From positions 1,044,501 to 1,108,500 of the forward strand of contig NC_020911.1 in NCBI RefSeq assembly GCF_000155675.2: a stretch of DNA of 64,000 nt. Direction: 5' to 3'. The translations under genes and the position numbers were made by a program. Source of the DNA: Octadecabacter antarcticus 307. GTDB lineage: Bacteria > Pseudomonadota > Alphaproteobacteria > Rhodobacterales > Rhodobacteraceae. The notes beneath the pieces are model-generated. The model had not been told where the DNA came from. It saw only the letters and a program-made list of their open reading frames with translations, and did no database searches. The number at the start of each line of letters is the position of its first letter. Position 1 is the first letter of the stretch. Shown here piece by piece: positions 36,497-45,128 of the stretch.

Positions 36497-37593
36497 AACC
36501 GCTCAAGATCATCACTCAAAATGACATGGGCCATATTGCTTTAGGTGGGGCTTTTCTGGGCACCGGTGGGGGTGGTGATCCTTATATTGGCAAACTGATG
36601 GCTGAGCAGGCGATTGCTGCCAGCGGCCCAGTAAAGGTGATTGACGTGGACGATCTGGCTGACGACGCGCTCGTCGTGCCAGTCGCTATGATGGGCGCGC
36701 CAACAGTAATGCTTGAAAAACTGCCACGTGGTGATGAGGCTCTTGCTGCGCTGCGTGCGCTCGAAGCCTTGATAGGTCGTAAGGCCGATGCGGTTTTTTG
36801 CATTGAGGCGGGAGGGCTAAACTCAACTATTCCCATTGCGGTTGCTGCGACGGCGGGCCTACCCATCGTCGATGCAGACGGAATGGGCCGCGCGTTTCCA
36901 GAGCTGCAAATGGTTTCGATGACTATGGCCGGAGTGTCCGCTTGTCCAATGACTATGGCTGACGAGAAAGGTAATGCGATAACGCTCAACACAGTGGATA
37001 ATCTGTCGACGGAGAAGTTTGCACGGTCAATTACTGTTGAAATGGGTGGGGCTGGTCTGATAGCAATCTATCCGATGACGGGTGCGCAAGCCAAGAAGGC
37101 GGCGCTTCGAGGGTCGATGAGTTTGATCCACAATGTTGGCCGTATCATCCAAGAGGAGCAGGCGGCTAATCGCAACTGCGCGGACCGCCTCGCGAAAGAT
37201 TTGAACGGCTTCCGGCTTTTTGAGGGGCGGGTGATGGACGTCAACCGTCGAACGACGGGGGGCTTTGCGCGTGGAACAGCGATAATCGAAGGGCTTGATG
37301 GTTTCGCGGGCCGTAAGATTCAACTGCATTTCCAAAATGAGTTTCTTGTGGCCCAAACCGACGCAGGCGAGCCACTGGCAATGACTCCTGATCTTATTTG
37401 TCTACTCGATCTTGAAACCGGCGTGCCAATCACGACCGAGACGATGGGATACGGCTTTCGCGTAATCGTCTTTGGGTTGCCCTGTGATCCAGTGTGGCGT
37501 TCAGAACATGGCCTCCAACTCGTGGGGCCAAGCTATTTTGGCTACGAGCATAACTACGTTCCAATAGAAGACCTCAAAAGGTCCGCCCCCTAA
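36493..37593 (+). CDS. DUF917 protein 2, tandem paralogue
   Basis: 366 residues with GAFLGTGGGGDPYIGKLMAE near the start and LPIVDADGMGRAFPELQMVS, thus clearly related to the preceding gene along its whole length, but diverged. Two different DUF917 chains in one operon suggest a heteromer or two substrates. It starts within the stop of DUF917 protein 1 (ATGA). The binding-protein gene follows after 22 bp with AGGAGAG as ribosome site. Confidence 0.87.
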   Translation: MKPLKIITQNDMGHIALGGAFLGTGGGGDPYIGKLMAEQAIAASGPVKVIDVDDLADDALVVPVAMMGAPTVMLEKLPRGDEALAALRALEALIGRKADAVFCIEAGGLNSTIPIAVAATAGLPIVDADGMGRAFPELQMVSMTMAGVSACPMTMADEKGNAITLNTVDNLSTEKFARSITVEMGGAGLIAIYPMTGAQAKKAALRGSMSLIHNVGRIIQEEQAANRNCADRLAKDLNGFRLFEGRVMDVNRRTTGGFARGTAIIEGLDGFAGRKIQLHFQNEFLVAQTDAGEPLAMTPDLICLLDLETGVPITTETMGYGFRVIVFGLPCDPVWRSEHGLQLVGPSYFGYEHNYVPIEDLKRSAP

Positions 37594-37615
37594 AAACTCA
37601 ACAAGGAGAGAAGTA

Positions 37616-39184
37616 ATGAAAACTATTCGTTCCCTATTGCTGGTGGCTACCGCAACCAGTGCGCTCATGTGCGCGGCACCAGCTGTCGCCGATAACATCG
37701 TGACGGTTAACACTGTCCAGATTTTTGGCACGATCGACCCGGCCAAAATCAACGACTATACGGAATACATGGCTGGCGTGAACATGTATGAAGCCCTTAC
37801 CACATTGGACGGCGACGGAAATATCCAGCCACTCCTTGCGGAAAGCTGGACCGTTTCTGAGGATACTCTGACGTGGACTTTTACCCTTAAAGAAGGCGCG
37901 TTGTTCCAAGATGGAACTCCAGTTGAGGCCAAAGACGTCGTCTGGTCCATTGGGCGCCTACTCGCGATCAACGAAGGTCCATCTTATCTGTTCAGCCCGG
38001 TGATGTCAGAAGGGGCGATCACTGAGATCGACAATCGCACGGTGCAGATCGTGTTGGACGAGGTTTACACGCCGTTCCTGACGACAACACCAATTCTGTT
38101 CGTAGTAAACTCTGATTTGGCGTCTGAGAATGCTACTGAGGACGACATTTGGGCAGAAGATTATCTGGCAAATAATTCTGCAGGTGCGGGCGCCTTTACG
38201 CTTACCAACTGGGACCGTGGCGCAACCATGACCATGAAGCGGTTTGTGGATTATCACCTTGGTTGGGGTGATCAGGCCATTGACGAAGTTCGGTTCATAG
38301 TCACGAGCGAAGAAGCGACAGTGAAAGCATTGGCTCAGGCGGGTGTGTTGTCCTTGTCGTCAGACGGTCAAGCTCAAGAAACCTATGCATCCATCGGCGC
38401 GCTGGATGACTACAGGATTGTAGACTATCCGACAGCGACAAATTTCTATTTTAAGCTTAATAACCAGATCGCGCCCACAGATGATATCAACATCCGGCGT
38501 GCACTTGCATTGGCGACCGACTACGACACTATCCGTGAATTCCTTTTGCCTGGTGAGCCACTCGCTGGGCCGATGCCTCCAGTTTTTGCTGATGCATTTC
38601 CTGATGACGTGATGCCAGTTGAATTTGACCTTGAAGCAGCGCGTTCATTAGTTGAGCAATCGGCATATTTTGGGCAAGGTCCGATCGATATTGAGATGAT
38701 GTATGTGGCGGGGCTTGCCTTTGAGGAGGAAATCGCACTTTTGCAAAAGTCGATCCTTGATGGCATCGGTTTTAACACGATCCTTAAGCCTGAGCCGTGG
38801 AACCGCATGACGGAGCTTGCCGCTAACGTAGAGACCACCCCGCATATGACGCAGGTGTTCTACGGTGCGACTTACCCCTCTCCTGATAGTTACTTTTTCA
38901 ACCAATTTCACTCGGATGCGGCTGGCACCTGGCAATCCATGGATTGGTTGTTGAACGACGAAGTAGACGCTATGATTGACGAAGCACGCTCGACAGTGGA
39001 CGTGGTCGCTCAGAATGCGATCTACTCCAATTTGCAGCGCAAACTTGTAGACGAACAAGTCTCGGTATTTGTGCTGACTCAGCGATCTCAGCAGGCTCAA
39101 CATCGTTGCCTTGACGGATTCACCTGGGTTCCAATGCAAAGCTTCGAGTTTAACTTCCACACCATGAAATGGATATGTGAGTAA
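37616..39184 (+). CDS. ABC importer substrate-binding protein (SBP family 5)
   Basis: 522 residues with a signal peptide (SLLLVATATSALMCAAPAVA) and the extracellular solute-binding family 5 pattern: YEALTTLDGDGNIQPLLAES, WTFTLKEGALFQDGTPVEAKD, and NFYFKLNN-type segment with NIRRALALATDYD. It binds the solute in the periplasm for the importer upstream. It is the last gene of the operon; binding proteins are needed in excess, and its own strong ribosome site fits this. Confidence 0.9.
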   Translation: MKTIRSLLLVATATSALMCAAPAVADNIVTVNTVQIFGTIDPAKINDYTEYMAGVNMYEALTTLDGDGNIQPLLAESWTVSEDTLTWTFTLKEGALFQDGTPVEAKDVVWSIGRLLAINEGPSYLFSPVMSEGAITEIDNRTVQIVLDEVYTPFLTTTPILFVVNSDLASENATEDDIWAEDYLANNSAGAGAFTLTNWDRGATMTMKRFVDYHLGWGDQAIDEVRFIVTSEEATVKALAQAGVLSLSSDGQAQETYASIGALDDYRIVDYPTATNFYFKLNNQIAPTDDINIRRALALATDYDTIREFLLPGEPLAGPMPPVFADAFPDDVMPVEFDLEAARSLVEQSAYFGQGPIDIEMMYVAGLAFEEEIALLQKSILDGIGFNTILKPEPWNRMTELAANVETTPHMTQVFYGATYPSPDSYFFNQFHSDAAGTWQSMDWLLNDEVDAMIDEARSTVDVVAQNAIYSNLQRKLVDEQVSVFVLTQRSQQAQHRCLDGFTWVPMQSFEFNFHTMKWICE

Positions 39185-39317
39185 CATTGCACTTAAAAAC
39201 CAGACGACGCTGAAGTATTTTGGCGTCGTCGACTCTACGTAAGGCTTTGGTATGGGGAAGCGTTAATTTGCTAAAAGTTCGAGGGCAGCCAATGAGCGAC
39301 GTCGAGCCATTAATGCC

Positions 39318-39730
39318 GACAAGGAATGGCTGCGTCCATGAGAGATTATGGGTAGGCGTAGCATCCCACGGAAGTCCTAGAAAGCCGAGCGCGATGGTAT
39401 GGGGATGAGAGGGGTTGCCGAGATGAAACTATGTCCAAATCCACCGCTGCCCCTGTTCATCACTTGATCGGCTTGGAGTTCGACCCAAGGAATAAGCCCC
39501 AGCATTACTGCTGAGGCTGGTGTTTTATGGTCAGCTGGGGGCCGCTACCAGTTTATGTGTCGCGACAAATCCACTGATCAAATTTGATGCTAAATCGTCG
39601 TCGTTTAGGCAGCGGCTACGTCGGAACGTTCTGAATAATTGCAGATATTTTGATGTTCTTCATGCCGTTCCAACGTCTCCGACCACTTCCTCAACTCGGA
39701 TAGTTTAAGCGCGTTCTGCACCCGGATGTC
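39318..39730. repeat. Dispersed repeat, copy R1, with primase-tail remnant
   Basis: The left part (39321-39510) matches R2, R3 and R4: GGAATGGCTGCGTCCATG, GCGTAGCATCCCAC, GAAGTCCTAGA, GCGCGATGGTATGGGGATG. The right part (39530-39730) matches R2 and, on the minus strand, the tail codons of the primase-like fragment at 28127. Numerous stops show it is non-coding today. It fills the gap between the binding-protein gene and the LacI gene. Confidence 0.75.
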
Positions 39731-39751
39731 TGAACTGATCAGCACCCACTT

Positions 39752-40786
39752 CTATCTGTAACTCCTTTTGGTTGGGACATTTTCTGGTGTCACAACATGA
39801 ACGTTGGAAATCGCTGCAATCAAAGGATCAGGCGTCAGCTTGTGATGATGTAGGAAGGCGTGAAAGACATTCTCCAAATCAACGCCTAGGTCATGATATA
39901 AAACAAAGCTGAGGCGACCAGTCTTAATCAGCGCCCTGTTATCTTTGTCGAGGTCGTGGGCCACGTAAATATCGGGCAGCAACCCGCTATGCTCAAGAGC
40001 ATTCAGGATAGTATGGTTCCCTCCACCCATCGAGTAAACTGCATGCAAATAATCCATATCTTCTACAGCGCGATGCAGGATGCGGGACGTCTCATGAAGA
40101 ACGCCGCGTCCACCGCTCACATCTACGATGCGCAACTTTGGGCACAGTCGTTTCAAGGTGAGCTTGAAAGCCGCTTCCCGTTCTTCCTCTCCGAGGAACC
40201 GATCATTGCTACGTGAGGTTAGGACCGTGCCAGAGACATCGCCAACTGTTTTGTTGATCAGATAAGCTGCTGTTCTGCCAGCACTTTGATTATCAAGCCC
40301 GACATAGGCGATGCGCTGTGTCGCCGTCAGGTCGGTGACAAGCGTGACGACGGGGATGCCCAATGCGATCAGTTTATTGACCGCCGTGCGCACAGTGGGG
40401 ACATCGCGCACCTTGAGACACACACCGTGGCTTCCACGCTTGGCGATACGCGCGAGGACCTGCACGACGTCCACTTCATCCATGATTTCGTGCATCACAA
40501 AGCGCGGGCGGCAAACGGCACTGCCGATCCGTGGCAACACGCCTTCAGCAGCTTGTTTGATCTCTCGACTGAAGCGGTCTGGTGCCTCAATGACAAAATC
40601 AAAAAACATACGCCGTCCTCGCGCAGCAAGCTGGGCCTCTTGTCCTTCAAGTTCAGAAATCGCAGCTGCGACCCGTGCCTTGGTTTGTGGGCTGACATGT
40701 GCACGATCGTTAATCGCACGGTCGATCGTAGCCGTGCTAAGCCCTGATTGTTGGGCTATTTCTTTCAATGGAAAGCGATGGGTCAT
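39752..40786 (-). CDS. LacI-family transcriptional regulator
   Basis: 344 residues from ATG giving MTHRFPLKEIAQQSGLSTAT. Residues 4-25 are the LacI helix-turn-helix with the following hinge helix (VSPQTKARVAAAISELEGQE); the rest is a periplasmic-binding-type effector domain resembling sugar sensors (YVGLDNQSAGRTAAYLINK). The frame is open 27 codons upstream without conservation. It is divergent from the dioxygenase gene with a 79-bp gap, and most likely controls it. Confidence 0.87.
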   Translation of the reverse strand: MTHRFPLKEIAQQSGLSTATIDRAINDRAHVSPQTKARVAAAISELEGQEAQLAARGRRMFFDFVIEAPDRFSREIKQAAEGVLPRIGSAVCRPRFVMHEIMDEVDVVQVLARIAKRGSHGVCLKVRDVPTVRTAVNKLIALGIPVVTLVTDLTATQRIAYVGLDNQSAGRTAAYLINKTVGDVSGTVLTSRSNDRFLGEEEREAAFKLTLKRLCPKLRIVDVSGGRGVLHETSRILHRAVEDMDYLHAVYSMGGGNHTILNALEHSGLLPDIYVAHDLDKDNRALIKTGRLSFVLYHDLGVDLENVFHAFLHHHKLTPDPLIAAISNVHVVTPENVPTKRSYR

Positions 40787-40806
40787 TGATGTGTTATTGA
40801 TGTATT

Positions 40807-40822
40807 TTGATGATCTAATCAA
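40807..40822. promoter_or_regulatory. Candidate LacI-family operator
   Basis: TTGAT-GATCTA-ATCAA, a palindrome with perfect 5-bp arms, lies in the gap between the divergent LacI and dioxygenase genes. Position suggests an operator for the local LacI protein; the assignment is inference. Confidence 0.5.
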
Positions 40823-40865
40823 GGCTGTGTTGCTGCATGTTATCTTCAACAACAGGAGATGAACC

Positions 40866-42047
40866 ATGAAAGATCACACCGAATCCAAAGGTGGATATTT
40901 TGATACTGACGCCTGCGACCTAACCGCATTTGAAACGCTGATTGAGCAAACGCTGAATCCTGCATCAGTCCCGCAGGCGAGTGACATCCAAAAGAACACG
41001 CCGATTTACGACATGTCGTCGCTTCGGGCATCCCTCAACGACAAGGTGACGCGTCAGCACCTTATGACTGAATGGGCGCATGTGCTGCTGAAAGGTCCAG
41101 GCGTTTTGGTCCTACGTGGGGCTTATGCCGACACAGGCGTATTGGACGAAGCAACATCGGTTTATGAGACCATCATCGCCACTGAAAAGCTGGCAAACGG
41201 CGGTGGCGGGGACCATTTTGCAGCGTTAGGTTCCAATGACCGTATTTGGAATTCCCTACAAAAACTCTGCGAAGAAGCACCCGATGTGTTTCTGCGGTAT
41301 TTTGCCAATACATCCATCGCTGCGGTGTGCGAGGCGTGGCTAGGGCCGAATTATCAAATGACTGCGCAGATTAATCTGGTGCACCCTGGTGGTGCTGCGC
41401 AACAAGCCCACAGGGATTATCACCTTGGTTTCCAAACAGCTGAGATAAGTGCTGAATACCCCGCACACGTGCATGACCTTTCACCCGCCCTAACGCTACA
41501 AGGTGCAATCGCTCACTGCGATATGCCAATCGAGAGTGGGCCTACCAAACTGCTGCCATTCTCTCAGTTCTTCCGAGCGGGCTATGCCGCTTGGCGCCGG
41601 ACAGATTTTCGCGCGTCATTCGAAGAACACCATATCCAACTGCCGCTGGTGAAGGGCGATGCTCTGTTTTTCAATCCTGCGCTGTTTCATGCTGCTGGTG
41701 CCAACACGAGTGACGGCATTCATCGAATGGCAAACCTGTTGCAAGTGTCGTCTGCTTTTGGACGTGCCATGGAGACGGTAGATCGTCAGAAGATGTGCAA
41801 GCTTCTTTACCCATTTGCTGTGGCATCCCATAACGAAGCCACTTTAAGCGCTGCTGAATTGACCGCGTCACTTGCTGCGACGGCAGAGGGGTATTCTTTT
41901 CCAACCAATTTGGACCGAGATCCACCCAAAGGGGGCCTCGCACCCGAAACCCAGCATGCACTGTTCGCACGGGCAATCGCCGAGGACATGAATGAACAAG
42001 AGTTTGCGGTTCAACTTGATCGATTGATTACTAATCAAAGTGCGTAG
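40866..42047 (+). CDS. Phytanoyl-CoA dioxygenase family enzyme
   Basis: 393 residues. The iron site of the Fe(II)/2-oxoglutarate fold is seen as QQAHRDYHLGF near residue 181 (HxD) and the distal His in NPALFHAAGANTSD near residue 278, followed by GIHRMANLLQ, where the Arg can bind 2-oxoglutarate. The size is larger than classical PhyH (about 300), with extra residues at both ends. It is controlled by the divergent LacI gene. The substrate is unknown; a small sugar-like or amino-acid-like metabolite would fit the LacI type. Confidence 0.85.
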   Translation: MKDHTESKGGYFDTDACDLTAFETLIEQTLNPASVPQASDIQKNTPIYDMSSLRASLNDKVTRQHLMTEWAHVLLKGPGVLVLRGAYADTGVLDEATSVYETIIATEKLANGGGGDHFAALGSNDRIWNSLQKLCEEAPDVFLRYFANTSIAAVCEAWLGPNYQMTAQINLVHPGGAAQQAHRDYHLGFQTAEISAEYPAHVHDLSPALTLQGAIAHCDMPIESGPTKLLPFSQFFRAGYAAWRRTDFRASFEEHHIQLPLVKGDALFFNPALFHAAGANTSDGIHRMANLLQVSSAFGRAMETVDRQKMCKLLYPFAVASHNEATLSAAELTASLAATAEGYSFPTNLDRDPPKGGLAPETQHALFARAIAEDMNEQEFAVQLDRLITNQSA

Positions 42048-42221
42048 CAGCAGTTTAGTCCCGTAGTTTGCTCGGCTGACTAAGGATTTGAAAAGACGCA
42101 AAGCAGTCATTAGCGGTTTTCTGATATTTGCCATATTGGGCTAGCTGCTACCAATTTCTACGCGGCTTACCAACAAGTAACCGAGCTTACATTAATGAAG
42201 ATATTTTTGCTTTTTGAGACG
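42048..42221. other. Gap between dioxygenase and sRNA cluster
   Basis: 174 bp, no gene seen. Convergent transcription of the dioxygenase and the small RNAs ends here. Confidence 0.4.
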
Positions 42222-42259
42222 AAAAAACGGTCATGCTCGGGAGGAGTTGAGCATGACCG
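42222..42259 (-). ncRNA. CcsR-type small RNA, distal hairpin with terminator
   Basis: On the minus strand an 11-bp perfect stem (CGGTCATGCTC / GAGCATGACCG) presents ACTCCTCCC in its loop and is followed by TTTTTT, so it also ends the transcript. The motif, the tandem arrangement and the DUF1127 gene upstream match the CcsR small RNAs of Rhodobacter sphaeroides, which are processed from a shared stress-induced transcript. Confidence 0.88.
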
Positions 42260-42270
42260 TTCTTATGTAT

Positions 42271-42314
42271 CCGCGCCTCGGTGCGTCTCGGGAGGAGAAG
42301 AAGCAAGGCGCGTC
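42271..42314 (-). ncRNA. CcsR-type small RNA, third hairpin
   Basis: On the minus strand, stem GACGCGCCTT ... GAGGCGCGG with CTCCTCCCG in the loop (42289-42297). It is one of four tandem hairpins behind the DUF1127 gene. Confidence 0.82.
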
Positions 42315-42319
42315 TTCGC

Positions 42320-42350
42320 CAACATTGCTCGGGAGGAGGTGAGCGCTGTC
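42320..42350 (-). ncRNA. CcsR-type small RNA, second hairpin
   Basis: On the minus strand, short stem GCTC / GAGC enclosing ACCTCCTCCC (42331-42340). The stem is the weakest of the four, but motif and spacing fit the array. Confidence 0.78.
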
Positions 42351-42356
42351 AGCGGT

Positions 42357-42399
42357 ATTTTCGGTTCCACCCGGGAGGAGGTGGGCGGTTCCGAAACTG
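42357..42399 (-). ncRNA. CcsR-type small RNA, first hairpin
   Basis: On the minus strand, inner stem CCAC / GTGG and outer TTCGG / CCGAA enclose CCTCCTCCCGGG (42371-42381). It is nearest to the DUF1127 gene, which ends at 42493. The exposed CCTCCTCCC could bind purine-rich mRNA sites like a reversed Shine-Dalgarno. Confidence 0.82.
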
Positions 42400-42492
42400 G
42401 TGTTTCGAGCATTGCTTCGGGAAAGAGGTTGTCTGCTGGCCTTGTCAGGATCTGACTGTTTTAGTGAGGTGGGACAGATCCGAATTTATGTC

Positions 42493-42708
42493 TTACGCGC
42501 CGTAAGCGGCCTCATGGGCAATCTGCTGGATAGATGATGGCGCGATTCCAAGATCTTGCAGGTCGCGTGCTGAACATTGCTCAAGTTCTTTAAGTGTCGT
42601 CTGGTAGATTTTACGCTTGGCCACTTTTTCATCCAACTGAGCGCGGAACGTCTCAAAACGAGATCTCAGTGATGTGCCAGAGAAGAATGTAGCGGTTAAT
42701 GTTGTCAT
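42493..42708 (-). CDS. DUF1127 protein, CcaF1-like RNA-binding protein
   Basis: 71 residues from the ATG giving MTTLTATFFSGTSLRSRFET; an ATG 18 bases upstream is possible. The C-terminal half shows the DUF1127 pattern LKELEQCSARDLQDLGIAPS. In R. sphaeroides the equivalent CcaF1 (71 residues) is co-transcribed with CcsR1-4, binds RNA and affects sRNA maturation. The same layout is seen here: one DUF1127 gene, then four CCTCCTCCC hairpins, then a terminator. Confidence 0.88.
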   Translation of the reverse strand: MTTLTATFFSGTSLRSRFETFRAQLDEKVAKRKIYQTTLKELEQCSARDLQDLGIAPSSIQQIAHEAAYGA

Positions 42709-42978
42709 GTAGGCACCCGATTTCATTAATTATTTGTGCGTCTCTTGTCGTCAGCATATGACTAGGATGTATGATTATGCTGCAGTTGCACAATGGCACT
42801 TTTGGCAATGCCGCCATGCAGCATTTGCATGAATGCCGCTGATGGGGGCGGCGTCCATATTAACCAGGGTCAATTTTTAAGCGTTGTGGATGCAGTGCTG
42901 TCATTTGCGGTGCTAAAGCAGGGCCTTGCCCTCTAGTCCGCGATTGACCTTGCCCCGTGTTCTTTTATTGTTCCCAAA

Positions 42979-43209
42979 ATGGGCAGACGATACGCATCAC
43001 CCGCTGATCTGGACACACGGTTGTTTCATGACGAAACGACACACATCACTGCGACGTGCTGTTCATGTAAGCGTGTTGTTGTGGTGACGCCGGATAAGCT
43101 GCCTATTGATATTGATCGGCACGATTTTGAACGGCGGTCGGTGTGCAAGAGTTGCGGCGCGAAATGGCCGCAGATTGTGCGGTATCCAGCGCCGAAAAGT
43201 TGGTGGTGA
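42979..43209 (+). CDS. Small zinc-ribbon-like protein
   Basis: 76 residues with two Cys pairs, TATCCSCKRVVVV near residue 27 and RSVCKSCGAKWP near residue 55, that would form a zinc ribbon. The N-terminus is basic. It is flanked by short gaps and faces the HAD gene. Similar small roseobacter proteins are unnamed; a nucleic-acid role is only a guess from the fold. Confidence 0.6.
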   Translation: MGRRYASPADLDTRLFHDETTHITATCCSCKRVVVVTPDKLPIDIDRHDFERRSVCKSCGAKWPQIVRYPAPKSWW

Positions 43210-43340
43210 GTGACTTTTGACGGATTTGATCTGGTTCGACTTTATATCGAATGTTTGCGTTTGTGTGTGGTGGTCTTCCTGGCCTTTACCGAAGGTTGGA
43301 GCGTGGGTTCGAACTGCGGCAATTGAAAATAACACAATTT

Positions 43341-44009
43341 TCAATGTTTTGGGGCCCTGAAGTGATCTAGTGATAAGTAACTTGTGGTCAGTAGCGCGCC
43401 ACTAAAGTCTTGCGCGGCGGCGTAAGCGCCAGGAAATGCGATGCATCTGATACCTGCATTCAGTGCGGCTTGCATGCTGGTTTCTGTATCTTCCACCGCA
43501 ATGCAACTTTGCGTTTTTAGGCCGAGATCAGACAACGCTTTTGTGTAAATTTCCGGGCTTGGCTTTGGTTTGGTCACCATCGCATCATTGCCGACGAACG
43601 CAAAGTCATCGCGCGTTACCTGACTGCTGAGTGCAGAAAACACAGCATCAATATTTGCATTTGAAGTGGATGTAACGAACGCCAACTCTATGTTGTTTTT
43701 TTTAGCAAACTGAATGACGTTGTCGATGCCAAGACGCAGTGGAACGTTGCCGTCGGCCATAAAGGCATCAAAAATCTCAGTCTTACGCTGGTGTAGGATA
43801 TTGGCATCCACGTTGATGCCTTGTTGGAAAGCATAGTCCTGGATCCTGTTACGTCCACCTGACTTTTTAAGCAAAAGCTTGTAGGTGTCGATAGACCAAT
43901 TCCAGTCGAGTCCAGCTTCTGCAAAAGCGCGATTGAATGCACGACGCTGAATGTCTGAAGTTTCAACAAGTGTGCCGATCGATCCAAAAAGGATTGCTCT
44001 GACCGTCAT
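43341..44009 (-). CDS. HAD-family protein lacking the nucleophilic aspartate
   Basis: 222 residues, beginning MTVRAILFGSIGTLVETSDI. Motif 1 of HAD phosphatases is normally DxDGTL; here it reads GSIGTL, so the Asp nucleophile and the acid/base Asp are both missing. The other motifs remain: motif 2 FVTSTSN, motif 3 Lys in TKPKPSPEIY, and motif 4 AVEDTETSMQAALNAG. The cap domain resembles CbbY/phosphoglycolate phosphatases. It may bind a phosphate ester without hydrolysing it, or act in another way. Confidence 0.8.
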   Translation of the reverse strand: MTVRAILFGSIGTLVETSDIQRRAFNRAFAEAGLDWNWSIDTYKLLLKKSGGRNRIQDYAFQQGINVDANILHQRKTEIFDAFMADGNVPLRLGIDNVIQFAKKNNIELAFVTSTSNANIDAVFSALSSQVTRDDFAFVGNDAMVTKPKPSPEIYTKALSDLGLKTQSCIAVEDTETSMQAALNAGIRCIAFPGAYAAAQDFSGALLTTSYLSLDHFRAPKH

Positions 44010-44257
44010 GACGTATGCCTCCTGTCGATTTAGCAGCCCAATAATATCACGGGCCAATCACTGGCGCGACTACTCCATCAACGGGACTACTGAATAAAGA
44101 TAGCGCAAGTCTCGCCTTAGAACAGAAGTGCGTGAAAAACGCCCGCATCTTAGTGTTAAGGAAGATGCGGCTTTACTGTTCGGATTTCAGCTTGAGCTTT
44201 CACAAGGGACCAATGGTTTCGAATATACTTAAAAAACTGATATTTAGCCATCAATGC

Positions 44258-44740
44258 GGAAAAGGAATGGCTGTGTCCATGTGAAAAAATAAGCGGGCGT
44301 AGCATCCCACTGAAGTCCTAGAGATCCGAGCGCGATGGTATGGGGATGCGTGAGGTTGCCAAGATAGAAAGGCGGTCAAATCCACCGCTGCCCTCATTCA
44401 CCACTTGATCAACATGGAGTTTCACCTCAGGAATAAGCCCCCAGCATCGCTGCTGAGGCTGCTGTTTGGTGGTCAGTCCGGTTTGGTCTCAAGCTGCAAT
44501 GGATTCCATGTCAATATAATGTGGTAGCGGCTCACTGGGGGCCACTACAGGTTTACGTGTTGCGACAAATCCACTGATAAAATCTGATGTTAAATCGTCA
44601 TGGTTCAGGCAGCGGCGACGTCGGAACAGTTGGAATAATTGGAGATATTTTGATGTTTTTCATGCTGTTCCGACTGTTCCGACGTCTCCGACCACTTTCG
44701 CAACTCGGACAGTTTAAGCGGGTTCTGCACTCGGATGAGG
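44258..44740. repeat. Dispersed repeat, copy R2, with primase-tail remnant
   Basis: The most complete copy: the R1-type left part (44261-44470), a 60-bp stretch lacking in R1 (about 44480-44540), and the primase-like tail on the minus strand, here readable as KLSELRKWSETSEQSEQHEK with a stop soon after. It fills the gap between the HAD gene and R3. Confidence 0.75.
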
Positions 44741-44949
44741 CAGGGCCTTGCTCTAGTCGTATTTTATCTGAATGTAGACCGCGACACCCTAGACCCGACC
44801 AACAGTTTCACCCGCGATGTTCGCAAGGTTGGCCACTTCGGCACTGGTGATCTGGAGGTGACGGTCATTTCAAAATCGAACTCCGACAAAGCCAAGCCGC
44901 TGATCGAACAAAGCAATGAAAGTGCGTATTTTTTTCAGCACAGCCCGCG

Positions 44950-45093
44950 TCGTAAAAGGAATGGCTGCGTCCAAGTGGGATTATGGGCGGTCGTAGCATC
45001 CCATGGAAGTCCTAGAGAACTGAGCGCGATGTTATGGGGATGCATCAGGTTGCCGAGATGAAGCTGTGGCCAAATCCACCGCTGCCCTTTGTC
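44950..45093. repeat. Dispersed repeat, copy R3 (short)
   Basis: Only the left part of the family is present: GGAATGGCTGCGTCCAAG, GTCGTAGCATCCCATGGAAG, GCGCGATGTTATGGGGATG, GTTGCCGAGATGAA and AAATCCACCGCTGCCC. It directly precedes the 3' end of the adhesin gene. Confidence 0.75.
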
Positions 45094-45128
45094 AGAAGAA
45101 TTAAACGGTTCTCGGTGTTTTACGGCTA

